NCBI GenBank assembly: GCA_022567775.1
Contig: JADFGH010000093.1
Location: 1 to 8,108 of the forward strand
Length of the DNA: 8,108 nucleotides
Direction of reading: 5' to 3'
Source of the DNA: Pseudomonadota bacterium
GTDB taxonomy: Bacteria > Pseudomonadota > Gammaproteobacteria > Steroidobacterales > Woeseiaceae
Positions 1-6,573 of this stretch are shown piece by piece. The position numbers and the translations under genes are program-made. Numbering within the stretch: position 1 is the stretch's first letter; every line of letters starts with the position of its first letter. The notes under the pieces were generated by a model that did not search any database, was not told the DNA's origin, and saw nothing but the letters and a program-made list of their open reading frames with translations.

Positions 1-536
1 ATGTCCTCGTATTTTCTGAGTTGCCTGCGACCTTCGTCCGTGTCATCGAAAAGCGTGCGGAATGGTCCGAGATCGTGCACCGCTTCCAGCCCCGAAATAT
101 AGCTCTGCATGCGGTCCGACAGACTCTCGTACACGGCGCCCATGTTGGCGAACGCCGTATCGCCGCCAGTCTCCGGCAGGATTTTCGAACAAAGAATCGT
201 GCCCATGGGCGGGCATTCGCGAAACGTCTCATCCGTGTGCCAGATGTTTGTCGACAGCGGAGGATTGCCTTCCTTGTTGTCGTACACGATCAGCTCGGGC
301 GTCTCGGCGGTGCTGGTCGAGAACGGATGCACCGACAACTCTCCGAAATAGCGTCCGAAGCGCATCAGGTCTGCCGACGAGATTTGTTGTCCGGGAAATG
401 CCAGCACACCATGCTCGGCATGCGCCATGCGGATTGCATCGACCGCGGCCGCGCCCAGCGGCTGCGTCAGGTCGACGCCCGTGATTTCTGCGCCAAGAAA
501 CGCGCCGACGCGCCTGATAACAGGAGCCGGGTCCAT
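1..536 (-). CDS. TauD/TfdA-family 2-oxoglutarate-dependent dioxygenase (partial, C-terminus beyond left edge)
   Basis: N-terminal 178 residues of a non-haem Fe(II)/2-oxoglutarate-dependent dioxygenase of the taurine/2,4-D dioxygenase family. These cytoplasmic enzymes hydroxylate a substrate while decarboxylating 2-oxoglutarate. Seen: the family start (GAEITGVDLTQPL, residues 15-27), the HGVLAFPGQ strand (42-50), FGRYFGELSVHPF (60-72) and the iron-binding HxD motif WHTDETF, with His100 and Asp102 as predicted ligands. A TGGDTAFANM segment (123-132) and the region to about residue 178 also match the family. The distal iron-binding His and the 2-oxoglutarate-binding Arg lie outside the window. 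The ATG at 536 lies 10 bases after the receptor stop. An AGGA directly abuts it, so the ribosome-binding site is poor and translation may be coupled to the receptor. Family assignment is firm; the substrate is unknown, and taurine should not be assumed. Confidence 0.93.
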   Translation of the reverse strand, partial: MDPAPVIRRVGAFLGAEITGVDLTQPLGAAAVDAIRMAHAEHGVLAFPGQQISSADLMRFGRYFGELSVHPFSTSTAETPELIVYDNKEGNPPLSTNIWHTDETFRECPPMGTILCSKILPETGGDTAFANMGAVYESLSDRMQSYISGLEAVHDLGPFRTLFDDTDEGRRQLRKYED

Positions 537-546
537 TCCTGGAGAA

Positions 547-2949
547 CTACCGAAAGCTGTATTGCGCCCGTATGCCGATCGCGCGTGTTTCCTCCACCGT
601 CGTGAACAGGCAGCTGGTGGTTCCGCCTCGAGCAGCACCCCGGGCACAGGTCGTCGTACCGGACGTGAAGTGGTAGACCAGTTCGTCGGTCAGGTTCTTG
701 CCGATGAGCGCAACCCACCATTTACCGTCTTCGCCCAGCAAGGTCAGGGACGCATCGATCTTGGTGTAGGCATCCTGGAAGCCCGCCGGATTGTTATCGA
801 TCATCGTCGACTGTTCGTCGGAATAGATCAATGTCAGCGCGGCCCGCAGATCGCGGCCACTGGCCAGGTTCCAGGTGTAATCCGCGCCGGCAACCGTCTG
901 CCACTCCGGTGCAAAAGCCAGCGTTTGACCGGCCAGGTTCTGCGCTTCTTCCGGGTCCTCGCCAGGGGTACCGTCAAGGTCGACATTACAGCCCAGCGCG
1001 GCCGTTTGTCGCGGCAGCGTGTAGCAGGCCGCCAGGAAGTTGTCGTAGGTGGCGTCCAGGTAGGCGCCGGCAAAGCGCAGGTTCAGATTATCGCTTGCAG
1101 CCCATACCAGGTCCCATTCCAGGCCGGTTGCGGTCGCCTCGCCGTTCACGACCGTCTGGGTAATCGTTGCCGGGTCATTCGAGGATAACTGCAGGCCGTC
1201 GATGTTGGTGTTGTAAAGGGTCCAGTTCAGCCTTAACGTGTTACCGGTCAGCGTATGCCTGCCGCCGATCTCGTAATTGGTCGACTCCTCTTCGTCAAAA
1301 ATAAAGTTGGCCGGATCGCCGGCGCCGCGCAGATCGAAGCCGCCGCTCTTGAACCCCGTCGACGTACTGGCGTAATACATCGAATCGTCGGTCGGTGACC
1401 ATTGCAATGACACGTTGTATGAGAAATTGGTCTCATCGATGTTACCGAGGATCGGCGAGCCGACGGGCTGGGTCCCGTCGTTGCCGGTGGTACAGACACG
1501 GAAACTGCTGGGCCTCTCCGTCGTCGTCGGCTCGTTGCTGCAGAGATTCGGATCAAAAATATCGGTATGGATTACATGCATCCGCTGGATTTTCCGGCCG
1601 TTGCGCTCCTCATTGGTCAGGCGGCCACCAATAGTCAGCGTCATCATATCGCTCAAGTGCCAGTCTATCTGTGCGAAGCCCGCCAGCGTGTCCGTATCGG
1701 CGAACTGTATTTCATGGCGTCTTACCGGCGGCTGCGGCGGCGGTCCCCCGACCGACGGATTGAAGTTGGAGTCCTGGGTCCCGTTCATTTCATTGGTCAG
1801 GTACAACGCGCCGACGATGTAGTCAACCGTGTTTTCCCCGGTCGAGGTTAATCGAATCTCCTGGGAAAACTGATCGAAGTCTTCATTGTTGAAAATGTTT
1901 CTGCCCTCGAGCGGCTTCAGATCGGAATCGAAATGATCGAATATTTCTGACTGGGAGTAGCCGGTTAACGACGTCAGTACGGAATTCTCGAATTCCCAGT
2001 CAAGGGTCAGGCCAACCAGGTCGGCATCGATGGTGAATGGCTCCCCGACATCGACACCCTGCACGATATTCTGCGACTGGTTCGAGGCGTTGATCGTGCA
2101 ATCGAATCCCTGCGCCATTGCAAGCGCGGGTTCCAGGCAGTTGAATACCTCGCGATGCTTGCCGTTGCGATCCAGATCGATATGCTGCCAGAAAAACTCG
2201 GCCGTGAAATTATCGGACAGGTCTGCCTGCAGTATTATTCTGGTCGTCAAATCCTCGCGGAACTGCACATCGTCACCGATGATGCGATTCTCGACGAAGC
2301 CGTCCCTGTCCTGGTAGTTGACGACCAGGCGACCACGAAAATTGTCGCTGAAGGGGCCGCTCACGATGCCCTGGATCTCGTAGCCTTCGCTGGCTTCGAA
2401 GTCATAGCCGCCGGAAACTATGAACTCGAACTCGTCGGTCGGTTTCCGGGTCGTGATGTTGATTACACCCAGAGACGTATTCTTGCCGATTATCGGACCT
2501 TGTGGTCCTCGCAGCACCTCGACCTGGGCCGTGTCGATCAGCACCGTGCGGCCGAGGCGGCTCCTCGAGGTAAAAAATCCGTTCGTGATCTGGCCGACCG
2601 CCTGCTCGAAGTGCACGCCGCTGCCAACCGTACCGAGGCCACGGATAATCAGAAAATCCGACGCACCGGTGGACTGGCCATAACTGAAGTTGGGCGTGTA
2701 CGGCGCGAGCGCCTGAAAATCGACAAGACCCTGATTTTCGATGAAGTCACCCGAAATGGCGTGCACGGATATCGGAACATCCTGCAAACTCTCTTCGCGC
2801 TTGCGCGCGGTGACCACGATTTCCTCGAGTGCCTGTGCGCCGGCCTGGGCTGGCAGGACAAGCAGTGCCGCCGTCAGCGCCAGGGCTGCGCCGGGCAGAC
2901 CGAGAAACAGGAATTTATATCCAGGAACACCTGTAATTGAATGTCGCAT
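547..2949 (-). CDS. TonB-dependent outer-membrane receptor
   Basis: An 800-residue outer-membrane active transporter energised by TonB-ExbBD. In order: a signal peptide with a hydrophobic core at about residues 11-35 and probable cleavage after an AGA/AQA motif near 38-40; a TonB-box-like EEIVVTA (42-48); and the plug domain (about 57-165). The plug carries the conserved VEVLRGPQG (133-141) and GVINITTRKP (151-160), although the usual GTLYGRNA is GPIIGKNT here. A long 22-strand-type barrel rich in alternating aromatic residues ends in AQYSFR. The final residue is Arg rather than the usual terminal aromatic. The ATG at 2949 is preferred over an in-frame ATG at 2964 because GGAGG sits 8 bases before it. 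A perfect palindrome lies about 45 bases upstream and the dioxygenase follows 10 bases downstream. This makes an organic ligand processed by that enzyme plausible, but siderophore or other ligands cannot be excluded. Confidence 0.95.
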   Translation of the reverse strand: MRHSITGVPGYKFLFLGLPGAALALTAALLVLPAQAGAQALEEIVVTARKREESLQDVPISVHAISGDFIENQGLVDFQALAPYTPNFSYGQSTGASDFLIIRGLGTVGSGVHFEQAVGQITNGFFTSRSRLGRTVLIDTAQVEVLRGPQGPIIGKNTSLGVINITTRKPTDEFEFIVSGGYDFEASEGYEIQGIVSGPFSDNFRGRLVVNYQDRDGFVENRIIGDDVQFREDLTTRIILQADLSDNFTAEFFWQHIDLDRNGKHREVFNCLEPALAMAQGFDCTINASNQSQNIVQGVDVGEPFTIDADLVGLTLDWEFENSVLTSLTGYSQSEIFDHFDSDLKPLEGRNIFNNEDFDQFSQEIRLTSTGENTVDYIVGALYLTNEMNGTQDSNFNPSVGGPPPQPPVRRHEIQFADTDTLAGFAQIDWHLSDMMTLTIGGRLTNEERNGRKIQRMHVIHTDIFDPNLCSNEPTTTERPSSFRVCTTGNDGTQPVGSPILGNIDETNFSYNVSLQWSPTDDSMYYASTSTGFKSGGFDLRGAGDPANFIFDEEESTNYEIGGRHTLTGNTLRLNWTLYNTNIDGLQLSSNDPATITQTVVNGEATATGLEWDLVWAASDNLNLRFAGAYLDATYDNFLAACYTLPRQTAALGCNVDLDGTPGEDPEEAQNLAGQTLAFAPEWQTVAGADYTWNLASGRDLRAALTLIYSDEQSTMIDNNPAGFQDAYTKIDASLTLLGEDGKWWVALIGKNLTDELVYHFTSGTTTCARGAARGGTTSCLFTTVEETRAIGIRAQYSFR

Positions 2950-2952
2950 TGA

Positions 2953-2962
2953 CTCCCCCTCC
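2953..2962 (-). promoter_or_regulatory. Strong ribosome-binding site of the TonB-dependent receptor
   Basis: On the minus strand the run GGAGGGGGAG is followed by TCA and then the ATG at 2949, so GGAGG sits 8 bases from that start. The competing in-frame ATG at 2964 overlaps the upstream edge of this purine run and has no such signal. This site therefore decides the start and removes five residues (MEGES) from the longest reading frame. Confidence 0.8.
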
Positions 2963-2994
2963 ATACGAATTATTGTTTGGCCTGATCGCTATAC

Positions 2995-3016
2995 TACTGT
3001 ACTGGTCAGTACAGTA
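2995..3016. promoter_or_regulatory. Perfect palindromic operator upstream of the receptor-dioxygenase genes (probable TetR site)
   Basis: Two 10-base arms, TACTGTACTG and CAGTACAGTA, are exact reverse complements separated by GT, giving 22 bp. The size and symmetry suit a TetR-family dimer or pair of dimers. It lies in the 100-bp gap between the DUF2182 stop and the receptor start. Minus-strand promoter-like hexamers overlap it or lie close by: TTACTG within it, and TAGTAT or TATAGC just downstream. Binding would therefore be expected to block transcription of the receptor and dioxygenase. A 16-bp core (minus strand TGTACTGACCAGTACA) matches 13 of 16 positions in the site at 6772-6793. The palindrome is directly visible; the binding protein is inferred. 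Confidence 0.8.
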
Positions 3017-3033
3017 ACAGCCCGCTCCTGTTA
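3015..3033. repeat. Short inverted repeat next to the operator
   Basis: TAACAG and CTGTTA are exact 6-base arms around a 7-base GC-rich loop (CCCGCTC). The repeat starts 18 bases after the DUF2182 stop and overlaps the outer two bases of the 22-bp palindrome. It could be a weak terminator or attenuator after DUF2182, though no clear U-run follows, or an accessory protein-binding site at the receptor promoter. Six-base arms can arise by chance. Confidence 0.4.
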
Positions 3034-3049
3034 ATTGTTATCTTCAGCC

Positions 3050-3862
3050 TCATGTGAGCAGCAAATAGCCTGCCGCAGCAATCATCAGCAGACCCGAAGC
3101 ACGGCCGATCACAGTGCCACAGGGCGCGAGTTTCTCGAGCAATACGAATATTGCCAGGCCGGCGATCCACACCAGGTTCATGACGCCGCCGACAAACAAC
3201 AGCACCATCAGGAGCCAGCAACAGCCGACGCAGTAAAATCCATGCTCCAGCCCCATCAGTGCCGCACCCGACCTGCCTGCGCGCCAGTGCCGGGAGATAA
3301 AGTCCGCGGGTGAACGGCAATGTTTAAGACAAACGCTTTTCAGTGGCGATAGTTGATAAACGCCGGCGGCCACCAGGAATGATCCGGAGAGCACGCTGTT
3401 GGTGCTCCACATCAGCATTACGTGCATCAGGCCAGCCTGCTCGAGCGACCATTGCAAAGAGGTTGCCAGCAGGCTGAATACGAGCCAGGCCAGCAGGTAG
3501 CCGCCGACGAATGCAGCGGTTGGAATGACAGTGTGACCGATCTGCCCCCTGCTCCGGGCATGACGGCAGACCCGGGCATACAGCAGTATCGTCGGTGCCG
3601 CACTCGGCACCATCATGGCGATCATCATTACCCACCACATGAGGGCCATGACGATCCAGTAAGACGGGTCCCACGGTGCCAGGGCATTACTCATGGTTAC
3701 CGGTGGTGGAAACTGCCAGGTACTCATAGCGGCAGTGCTCATGCCGGTTCCGGCACCGCCGGCTATGTACAGCCAGGACAGCAGGCAGATCACAATGAGA
3801 CCCGCCGCAACAATCAGGCGGTCACGACGGAGCAGCACCTCGGTCGCGGTTATGCCGGCCAT
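3050..3862 (-). CDS. DUF2182 family integral membrane protein (predicted metal-binding, COG5486-like)
   Basis: A 270-residue polytopic inner-membrane protein of unknown biochemical role. Hydrophobic segments lie at about 15-35, 68-92, 110-133, 147-165, 208-228, 229-244 and 254-270. Family hallmarks seen are the methionine-rich MWWVMMIAMMVPSAAP (75-90), CLKHCRSP (168-175), GLEHGFYCVGCCW (204-216) and a conserved-looking LLEKLAPCG (241-249). Met, Cys and His cluster in and beside the membrane segments, which is why the family is described as predicted metal-binding; that function is not shown by the sequence alone. The start ATG lies 10 bases after the stop of the DUF1326 gene, so the two are surely co-transcribed, and DUF1326-DUF2182 pairs are a recurrent arrangement in bacteria. 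A modest AGG lies 7 to 8 bases before the ATG. Confidence 0.9.
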   Translation of the reverse strand: MAGITATEVLLRRDRLIVAAGLIVICLLSWLYIAGGAGTGMSTAAMSTWQFPPPVTMSNALAPWDPSYWIVMALMWWVMMIAMMVPSAAPTILLYARVCRHARSRGQIGHTVIPTAAFVGGYLLAWLVFSLLATSLQWSLEQAGLMHVMLMWSTNSVLSGSFLVAAGVYQLSPLKSVCLKHCRSPADFISRHWRAGRSGAALMGLEHGFYCVGCCWLLMVLLFVGGVMNLVWIAGLAIFVLLEKLAPCGTVIGRASGLLMIAAAGYLLLT

Positions 3863-3872
3863 GGTCGACCTG

Positions 3873-4514
3873 TCAGGCGGCCGCGCTCTTTACGATGCCA
3901 TGGTTATTCAGGTGGATATGGGCGAACTGCGCATAACAGTCTTTAAACGACATTTCGATGGGGCCAGTCGCCTTGAAGGTTGCGCTGCCCATCTCGGCAA
4001 GGCTGTATTCAAATCCATGCGGCAGGTCGATGCGCGCGCGATGAATGTCGCCGGTAACCGGGTTGCGTATGGGTTCGCCGGCACTCTCGGCAAGCCCATC
4101 GACAAATACGCGTCCAGTCCGTTCCTCAACGTTCACCTCAAACTCGATCGGCTTGAAGACAGGATCGAACACTTCCACCATGGTAGATGCGAAGACATTC
4201 CACACGGTGGCGCCGGGGTCGGTATCCTCGCCACTCAGGATCGTCAGCAGTGCCTGCCGTTGCGCCTCATCGGCACGTTCGTCGACGATGATGAAGCATT
4301 TGCCATTACCTTCGTGGATGGCGGCAGGCCACCACAAAGCGGCAACGGTGCGCAGACCATCGAGCGAGGTGTCACCGAAGTGTCCTTCAGTGATTTCGAA
4401 ACTTGCCAGTGCCTGACAATTTCCATGCGTGGGCAGGGCATTAAACTGGCACGGACAGCCGTAGGCACAGTTACAGGCAACCAACTCGTCCGCTTGAAGC
4501 TCCCAGGGTGTCAT
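3873..4514 (-). CDS. DUF1326 domain-containing protein
   Basis: A 213-residue protein, the usual family length, covering the DUF1326 domain almost end to end. The N-terminus carries the diagnostic cysteine cluster CNCAYGCPCQF (C14, C16, C20, C22), followed by PTHGNCQALASFEI with C33 and then GHFGDTSLDGLR. Near the C-terminus a KDCYAQFAHIHLNNHG stretch adds C193 and H199, H201 and H205. The Cys/His content suggests metal or thiol chemistry, but no activity is established. There is no signal peptide or membrane segment, so it is probably cytoplasmic. The start is firm: AAGGAG lies 7 bases before the ATG. It is the first gene of a tight pair with DUF2182 (10-base gap), which suggests a functional complex or metal handover between a soluble and a membrane partner. 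Confidence 0.92.
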   Translation of the reverse strand: MTPWELQADELVACNCAYGCPCQFNALPTHGNCQALASFEITEGHFGDTSLDGLRTVAALWWPAAIHEGNGKCFIIVDERADEAQRQALLTILSGEDTDPGATVWNVFASTMVEVFDPVFKPIEFEVNVEERTGRVFVDGLAESAGEPIRNPVTGDIHRARIDLPHGFEYSLAEMGSATFKATGPIEMSFKDCYAQFAHIHLNNHGIVKSAAA

Positions 4515-4521
4515 CGTCTTG

Positions 4522-4527
4522 CTCCTT
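4522..4527 (-). promoter_or_regulatory. Ribosome-binding site of the DUF1326 gene
   Basis: Minus-strand AAGGAG lies 7 bases before the ATG at 4514. It is the best-matched Shine-Dalgarno sequence in the cluster apart from that of the receptor, and it fixes the DUF1326 start. Confidence 0.75.
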
Positions 4528-4562
4528 GAGTTGTTGTTATCTGGAAAACCGCCAAAGCGATT

Positions 4563-4578
4563 GCTATGCGGTCATAGC
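4563..4578. repeat. Perfect 6-bp hairpin in the DUF2390-DUF1326 gap
   Basis: GCTATG and CATAGC are exact reverse complements around the tetraloop CGGT. The hairpin lies in the 98-bp gap, the only gap besides the operator regions long enough to hold signals. On the minus strand an alternative pairing (ACCGC with GCGGT, 15-base loop) is followed by TTT. The region could therefore be a weak terminator or attenuator for the upstream operon, or an operator for DUF1326. None of these is proven. Confidence 0.4.
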
Positions 4579-4585
4579 TAGCCGT

Positions 4586-4616
4586 ATTTTAACGCTGAGA
4601 GAGACCTCCGGGTCAA
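4586..4616 (-). promoter_or_regulatory. Possible sigma-70 promoter for DUF1326-DUF2182
   Basis: Minus-strand TTGACC (4616-4611) matches five of six -35 consensus bases. TAAAAT (4591-4586) matches five of six -10 bases. The spacer is 19 bp, longer than the optimal 17. The -35 hexamer overlaps the stop codon of the DUF2390 gene. The promoter would initiate about 70 bases before the DUF1326 start. Without it the pair would have to be read from the promoter at about 6800. Confidence 0.35.
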
Positions 4617-5158
4617 ATATCGAGCGCACCTCTTATGTCGGATATGCTCCAGGCTGGAAACGCAGCATCGATGATGACCGAGAGTTTCCGGCGTACATCG
4701 TCTTTAGCATCGACGCCCGCGTACTCTGCGTACAGCAACAGGTTGGCAACGACATCGCCAAGTATTTGCTGCGGAGTATCGCTGCCTCGCCGGTCGGTTG
4801 ACGCCATCGATTCGAGCACTTGCTGCTGCATCTTTTCCGCGGCGAATTCGACGGTCTTTATTTCTTCCCGCAACGCCATGCAGGATGCTGTTGGCACGGG
4901 ATCCGGATCACAGCCCGTGTGCTTCATCCAGGTGCGCGCATCACGTAAGGGAATAACCACGTTTTCCGCCCAGTGCGCCGAGAATTCGCTGGCACGGTTG
5001 AATAATTCACCTTCGAGAGGTCCAACTGCAGCACCGGCCCAGCAGCAATAGAGCAGCATGTTCACATCGGCGCCGTGGTCGTTTTGCAGGGACAGGCAAG
5101 CCTCGGACACGCCGGGGGTACGGTAGGTTCGAACCGAAAAGTCCCAGAACCCTTCCAT
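4613..5158 (-). CDS. TIGR02444/DUF2390 family protein
   Basis: A 181-residue soluble protein of an uncharacterised proteobacterial family. The diagnostic N-terminal segment is at residues 4-43: FWDFSVRTYRTPGVSEACLS, then LQNDHGADVNMLLYCCWAGA. This matches the family pattern of a Trp-Asp-Phe start, a Tyr...GV..aCL.LQ helix and the hG.DVN.LL signature. The C-terminal half (about 100-181) is predicted helical and less recognisable. No signal peptide, membrane segment or known catalytic motif was seen. The start ATG lies 8 bases after the ferredoxin stop and is preceded by ATCGAG, a weak ribosome-binding site, so coupling to the ferredoxin is likely. Its role in the cluster is unknown. Confidence 0.85.
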   Translation of the reverse strand: MEGFWDFSVRTYRTPGVSEACLSLQNDHGADVNMLLYCCWAGAAVGPLEGELFNRASEFSAHWAENVVIPLRDARTWMKHTGCDPDPVPTASCMALREEIKTVEFAAEKMQQQVLESMASTDRRGSDTPQQILGDVVANLLLYAEYAGVDAKDDVRRKLSVIIDAAFPAWSISDIRGALDI

Positions 5159-5166
5159 CTCGATGT

Positions 5167-5484
5167 TCAGGCCTCGGGTGCGACGGTGAGGACTATGCCA
5201 TCGAGTTCAGCCAGCCATTTGACCTGGCATGACAGCCTCGAGTCGGATCTGATCTCGCTACCCTCGCCTTCGAGCGTTGCGAGCTCGAAGTCCGTTTGCG
5301 GTTTCAGCTTGCTGAGCCAGGGCTCCTCGATGAAAACGTGACAGGTTGCGCACTGGCAGCAGCCACTGCAAAGCGCCTCGATCGACAACCCGGCCTGCTT
5401 GAGAATTTCCATGAGAGTAGAACGATCGCGGACATCAATCTCGTGCTTCGTGCCGTCGCGGTCAGTTGCGAAAATTTTTGCCAA
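5167..5484 (-). CDS. [2Fe-2S] ferredoxin, adrenodoxin/ISC type
   Basis: A 105-residue soluble electron carrier. Four ligands are placed as in vertebrate-type (adrenodoxin-like) ferredoxins: Cys39, Cys45, Cys48 (C-x5-C-x2-C in CSGCCQCATCHVF) and Cys86 (SRLSCQV). FATDRDGTKHEIDV and STLMEILKQAGL form the N-terminal fold, and ELDGIVLTVAPE closes it. Two extra cysteines (42 and 43) sit inside the cluster loop. The chosen start is TTG at 5484; no ATG is available before the domain. The spacing to a GGGA at 12 to 15 bases is poor, so translation may depend on the upstream gene. The reading frame is the same as that of the upstream DUF3179 gene, with seven sense codons between its TGA and this TTG. 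Such ferredoxins usually serve P450s, Rieske-type oxygenases or Fe-S assembly; no reductase or oxygenase partner for it is visible here. Confidence 0.93.
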   Translation of the reverse strand: MAKIFATDRDGTKHEIDVRDRSTLMEILKQAGLSIEALCSGCCQCATCHVFIEEPWLSKLKPQTDFELATLEGEGSEIRSDSRLSCQVKWLAELDGIVLTVAPEA

Positions 5485-5505
5485 ATTTCTGAGAATCCCT
5501 GTTGA

Positions 5506-6573
5506 TCAGGCGGCCGAGGCAGTAACGTCCCCGGTACTTTCTGCTTCGCCGTATATCGCACTGTTCGGATAATAGTCCGCCCAGACGAACCAGAATATCT
5601 TGTTGTAGTGCGGGATCGCAGCAAGTTGCGTTCCGTGATGCTCACCCGCCGTGCATCTGCCGGTCGGGGACCAAACTGATGCGGATTCCCGATCAACAAA
5701 GTCTGCTCCCTGTTCTGCTTTGTCGAAAGTCAGTGTTGCGCCGACTATGCGCCGATCGAATACCTGCATGTAGTCGTCGACACAGAATATGGCCAGCGGT
5801 GTATCACCAAGCTGGTCATTGATTAGTTTCCGCTCCGCTACGACATCCGCCGGATAGGTTCGTGACTGTCCATCTACGACGACACCCAGCACGAATGACT
5901 TCATCGGCAGACGCTGGTCGAGTTCATGCTGCAGCGGATAGACAATGACCGGACTCGATGGATCAATGACATCCGCCCTTGCGAGCATCTTGAGATAGAA
6001 GATATCGCGCCACTCGACAGGCCGCATCCATACCGGGGAATCCGGGTACAGCCGCTGCCAGGTGCGCAGGCTGGTCATCACGGTCGGCACGGTCGACAAA
6101 GGATCGTTTCTGCCCTCGAGCCGGTTATGTATCTGCACGACGGAACAGCGGCTGCTTTTCTCGTAGAACACCATGTTGTTCGCCAGCGCCGCCGTGATGG
6201 TTATATCCGGATTCTCGAAATTTCCCTCCAGTGCATATGACATCGAACTATGCGCCAGTATGCAGTGCGTCATGATGAACGGTGAATCTCCCTCGACCTG
6301 GTAAACGATGTGCGGGCGGCGTGCCAACCGCGCAATGAATGCGAAGGGCTTGCCATCGTTGTCGGTTACGCCAACCACTTCTTCGTCCGGCCCATATTTG
6401 TCGATCGCCTCGTCCATTGAAATAAATATGGGATTTTTGACCGGCTTAAACAACAATTTTGCATGCATCAGGAAGCCGTAAATCAGCAGTAGCGCCACTG
6501 CTAGGACAGACGCAATGAGCAAAATCGACCAGGAACCAGCGATAGCATTCTGATAAACGCCGTACCCGATCAC
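5506..6573 (-). CDS. Membrane-anchored protein with two DUF3179-like repeats
   Basis: A 355-residue protein of unknown function. A hydrophobic segment at about 14-36 should anchor it in the inner membrane. The rest shows the DUF3179 layout, apparently twice. Repeat 1 (about 66-172) has EVVGVTDNDGKPFAF, MTHCILAHSSMSY (C104, H103, H108) and TWQRLYPDSPVW. Repeat 2 (about 227-332) has FVLGVVVDGQSRTYPADVV, KLINDQLGDTPLAIFCVDDY (C254), VFDRRIVGATLTF, DRESASVWSPTGRC and FVWADYYPNSAIY. The canonical YCPLC-type pair is reduced to a single Cys in each. The start is GTG at 6573, overlapping the preceding gene's stop as GTGA, a translational-coupling arrangement. It sits second in an operon under the promoter at about 6800. 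The family is reasonably sure, the duplication is read by eye, and the function is unknown. Confidence 0.85.
   Translation of the reverse strand: MIGYGVYQNAIAGSWSILLIASVLAVALLLIYGFLMHAKLLFKPVKNPIFISMDEAIDKYGPDEEVVGVTDNDGKPFAFIARLARRPHIVYQVEGDSPFIMTHCILAHSSMSYALEGNFENPDITITAALANNMVFYEKSSRCSVVQIHNRLEGRNDPLSTVPTVMTSLRTWQRLYPDSPVWMRPVEWRDIFYLKMLARADVIDPSSPVIVYPLQHELDQRLPMKSFVLGVVVDGQSRTYPADVVAERKLINDQLGDTPLAIFCVDDYMQVFDRRIVGATLTFDKAEQGADFVDRESASVWSPTGRCTAGEHHGTQLAAIPHYNKIFWFVWADYYPNSAIYGEAESTGDVTASAA

Noticed and set aside
21..605. A 194-codon plus-strand frame at the left edge
   Set aside because: The minus strand encodes a TauD-family dioxygenase here with the WHTDETF iron site; the plus frame is its shadow.
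427..1188. A 253-codon plus-strand frame across the receptor C-terminus and dioxygenase start
   Set aside because: It overlaps two well-supported genes in antisense; its product is Arg/Gly-rich and unrecognisable.
2155..2940. A 261-codon open frame on the plus strand opposite the receptor
   Set aside because: It is the antisense of a clear TonB-dependent receptor. Its translation has no family resemblance and it reflects the codon bias of the real gene.
2947..2964. Upstream in-frame ATG at 2964 as the receptor start
   Set aside because: The strong GGAGG run lies after it and is correctly spaced only for the ATG at 2949.
3693..4529. A 278-codon plus-strand frame over DUF2182 and DUF1326
   Set aside because: It is antisense to two recognisable families with good start signals; no domain was seen in its translation.
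4720..4740. A third TGTAC/GTACA-like site (CGTACTCTGCGTAC) inside the DUF2390 gene
   Set aside because: It shares only the GTAC elements, with different spacing, and lies within coding sequence far from a promoter.
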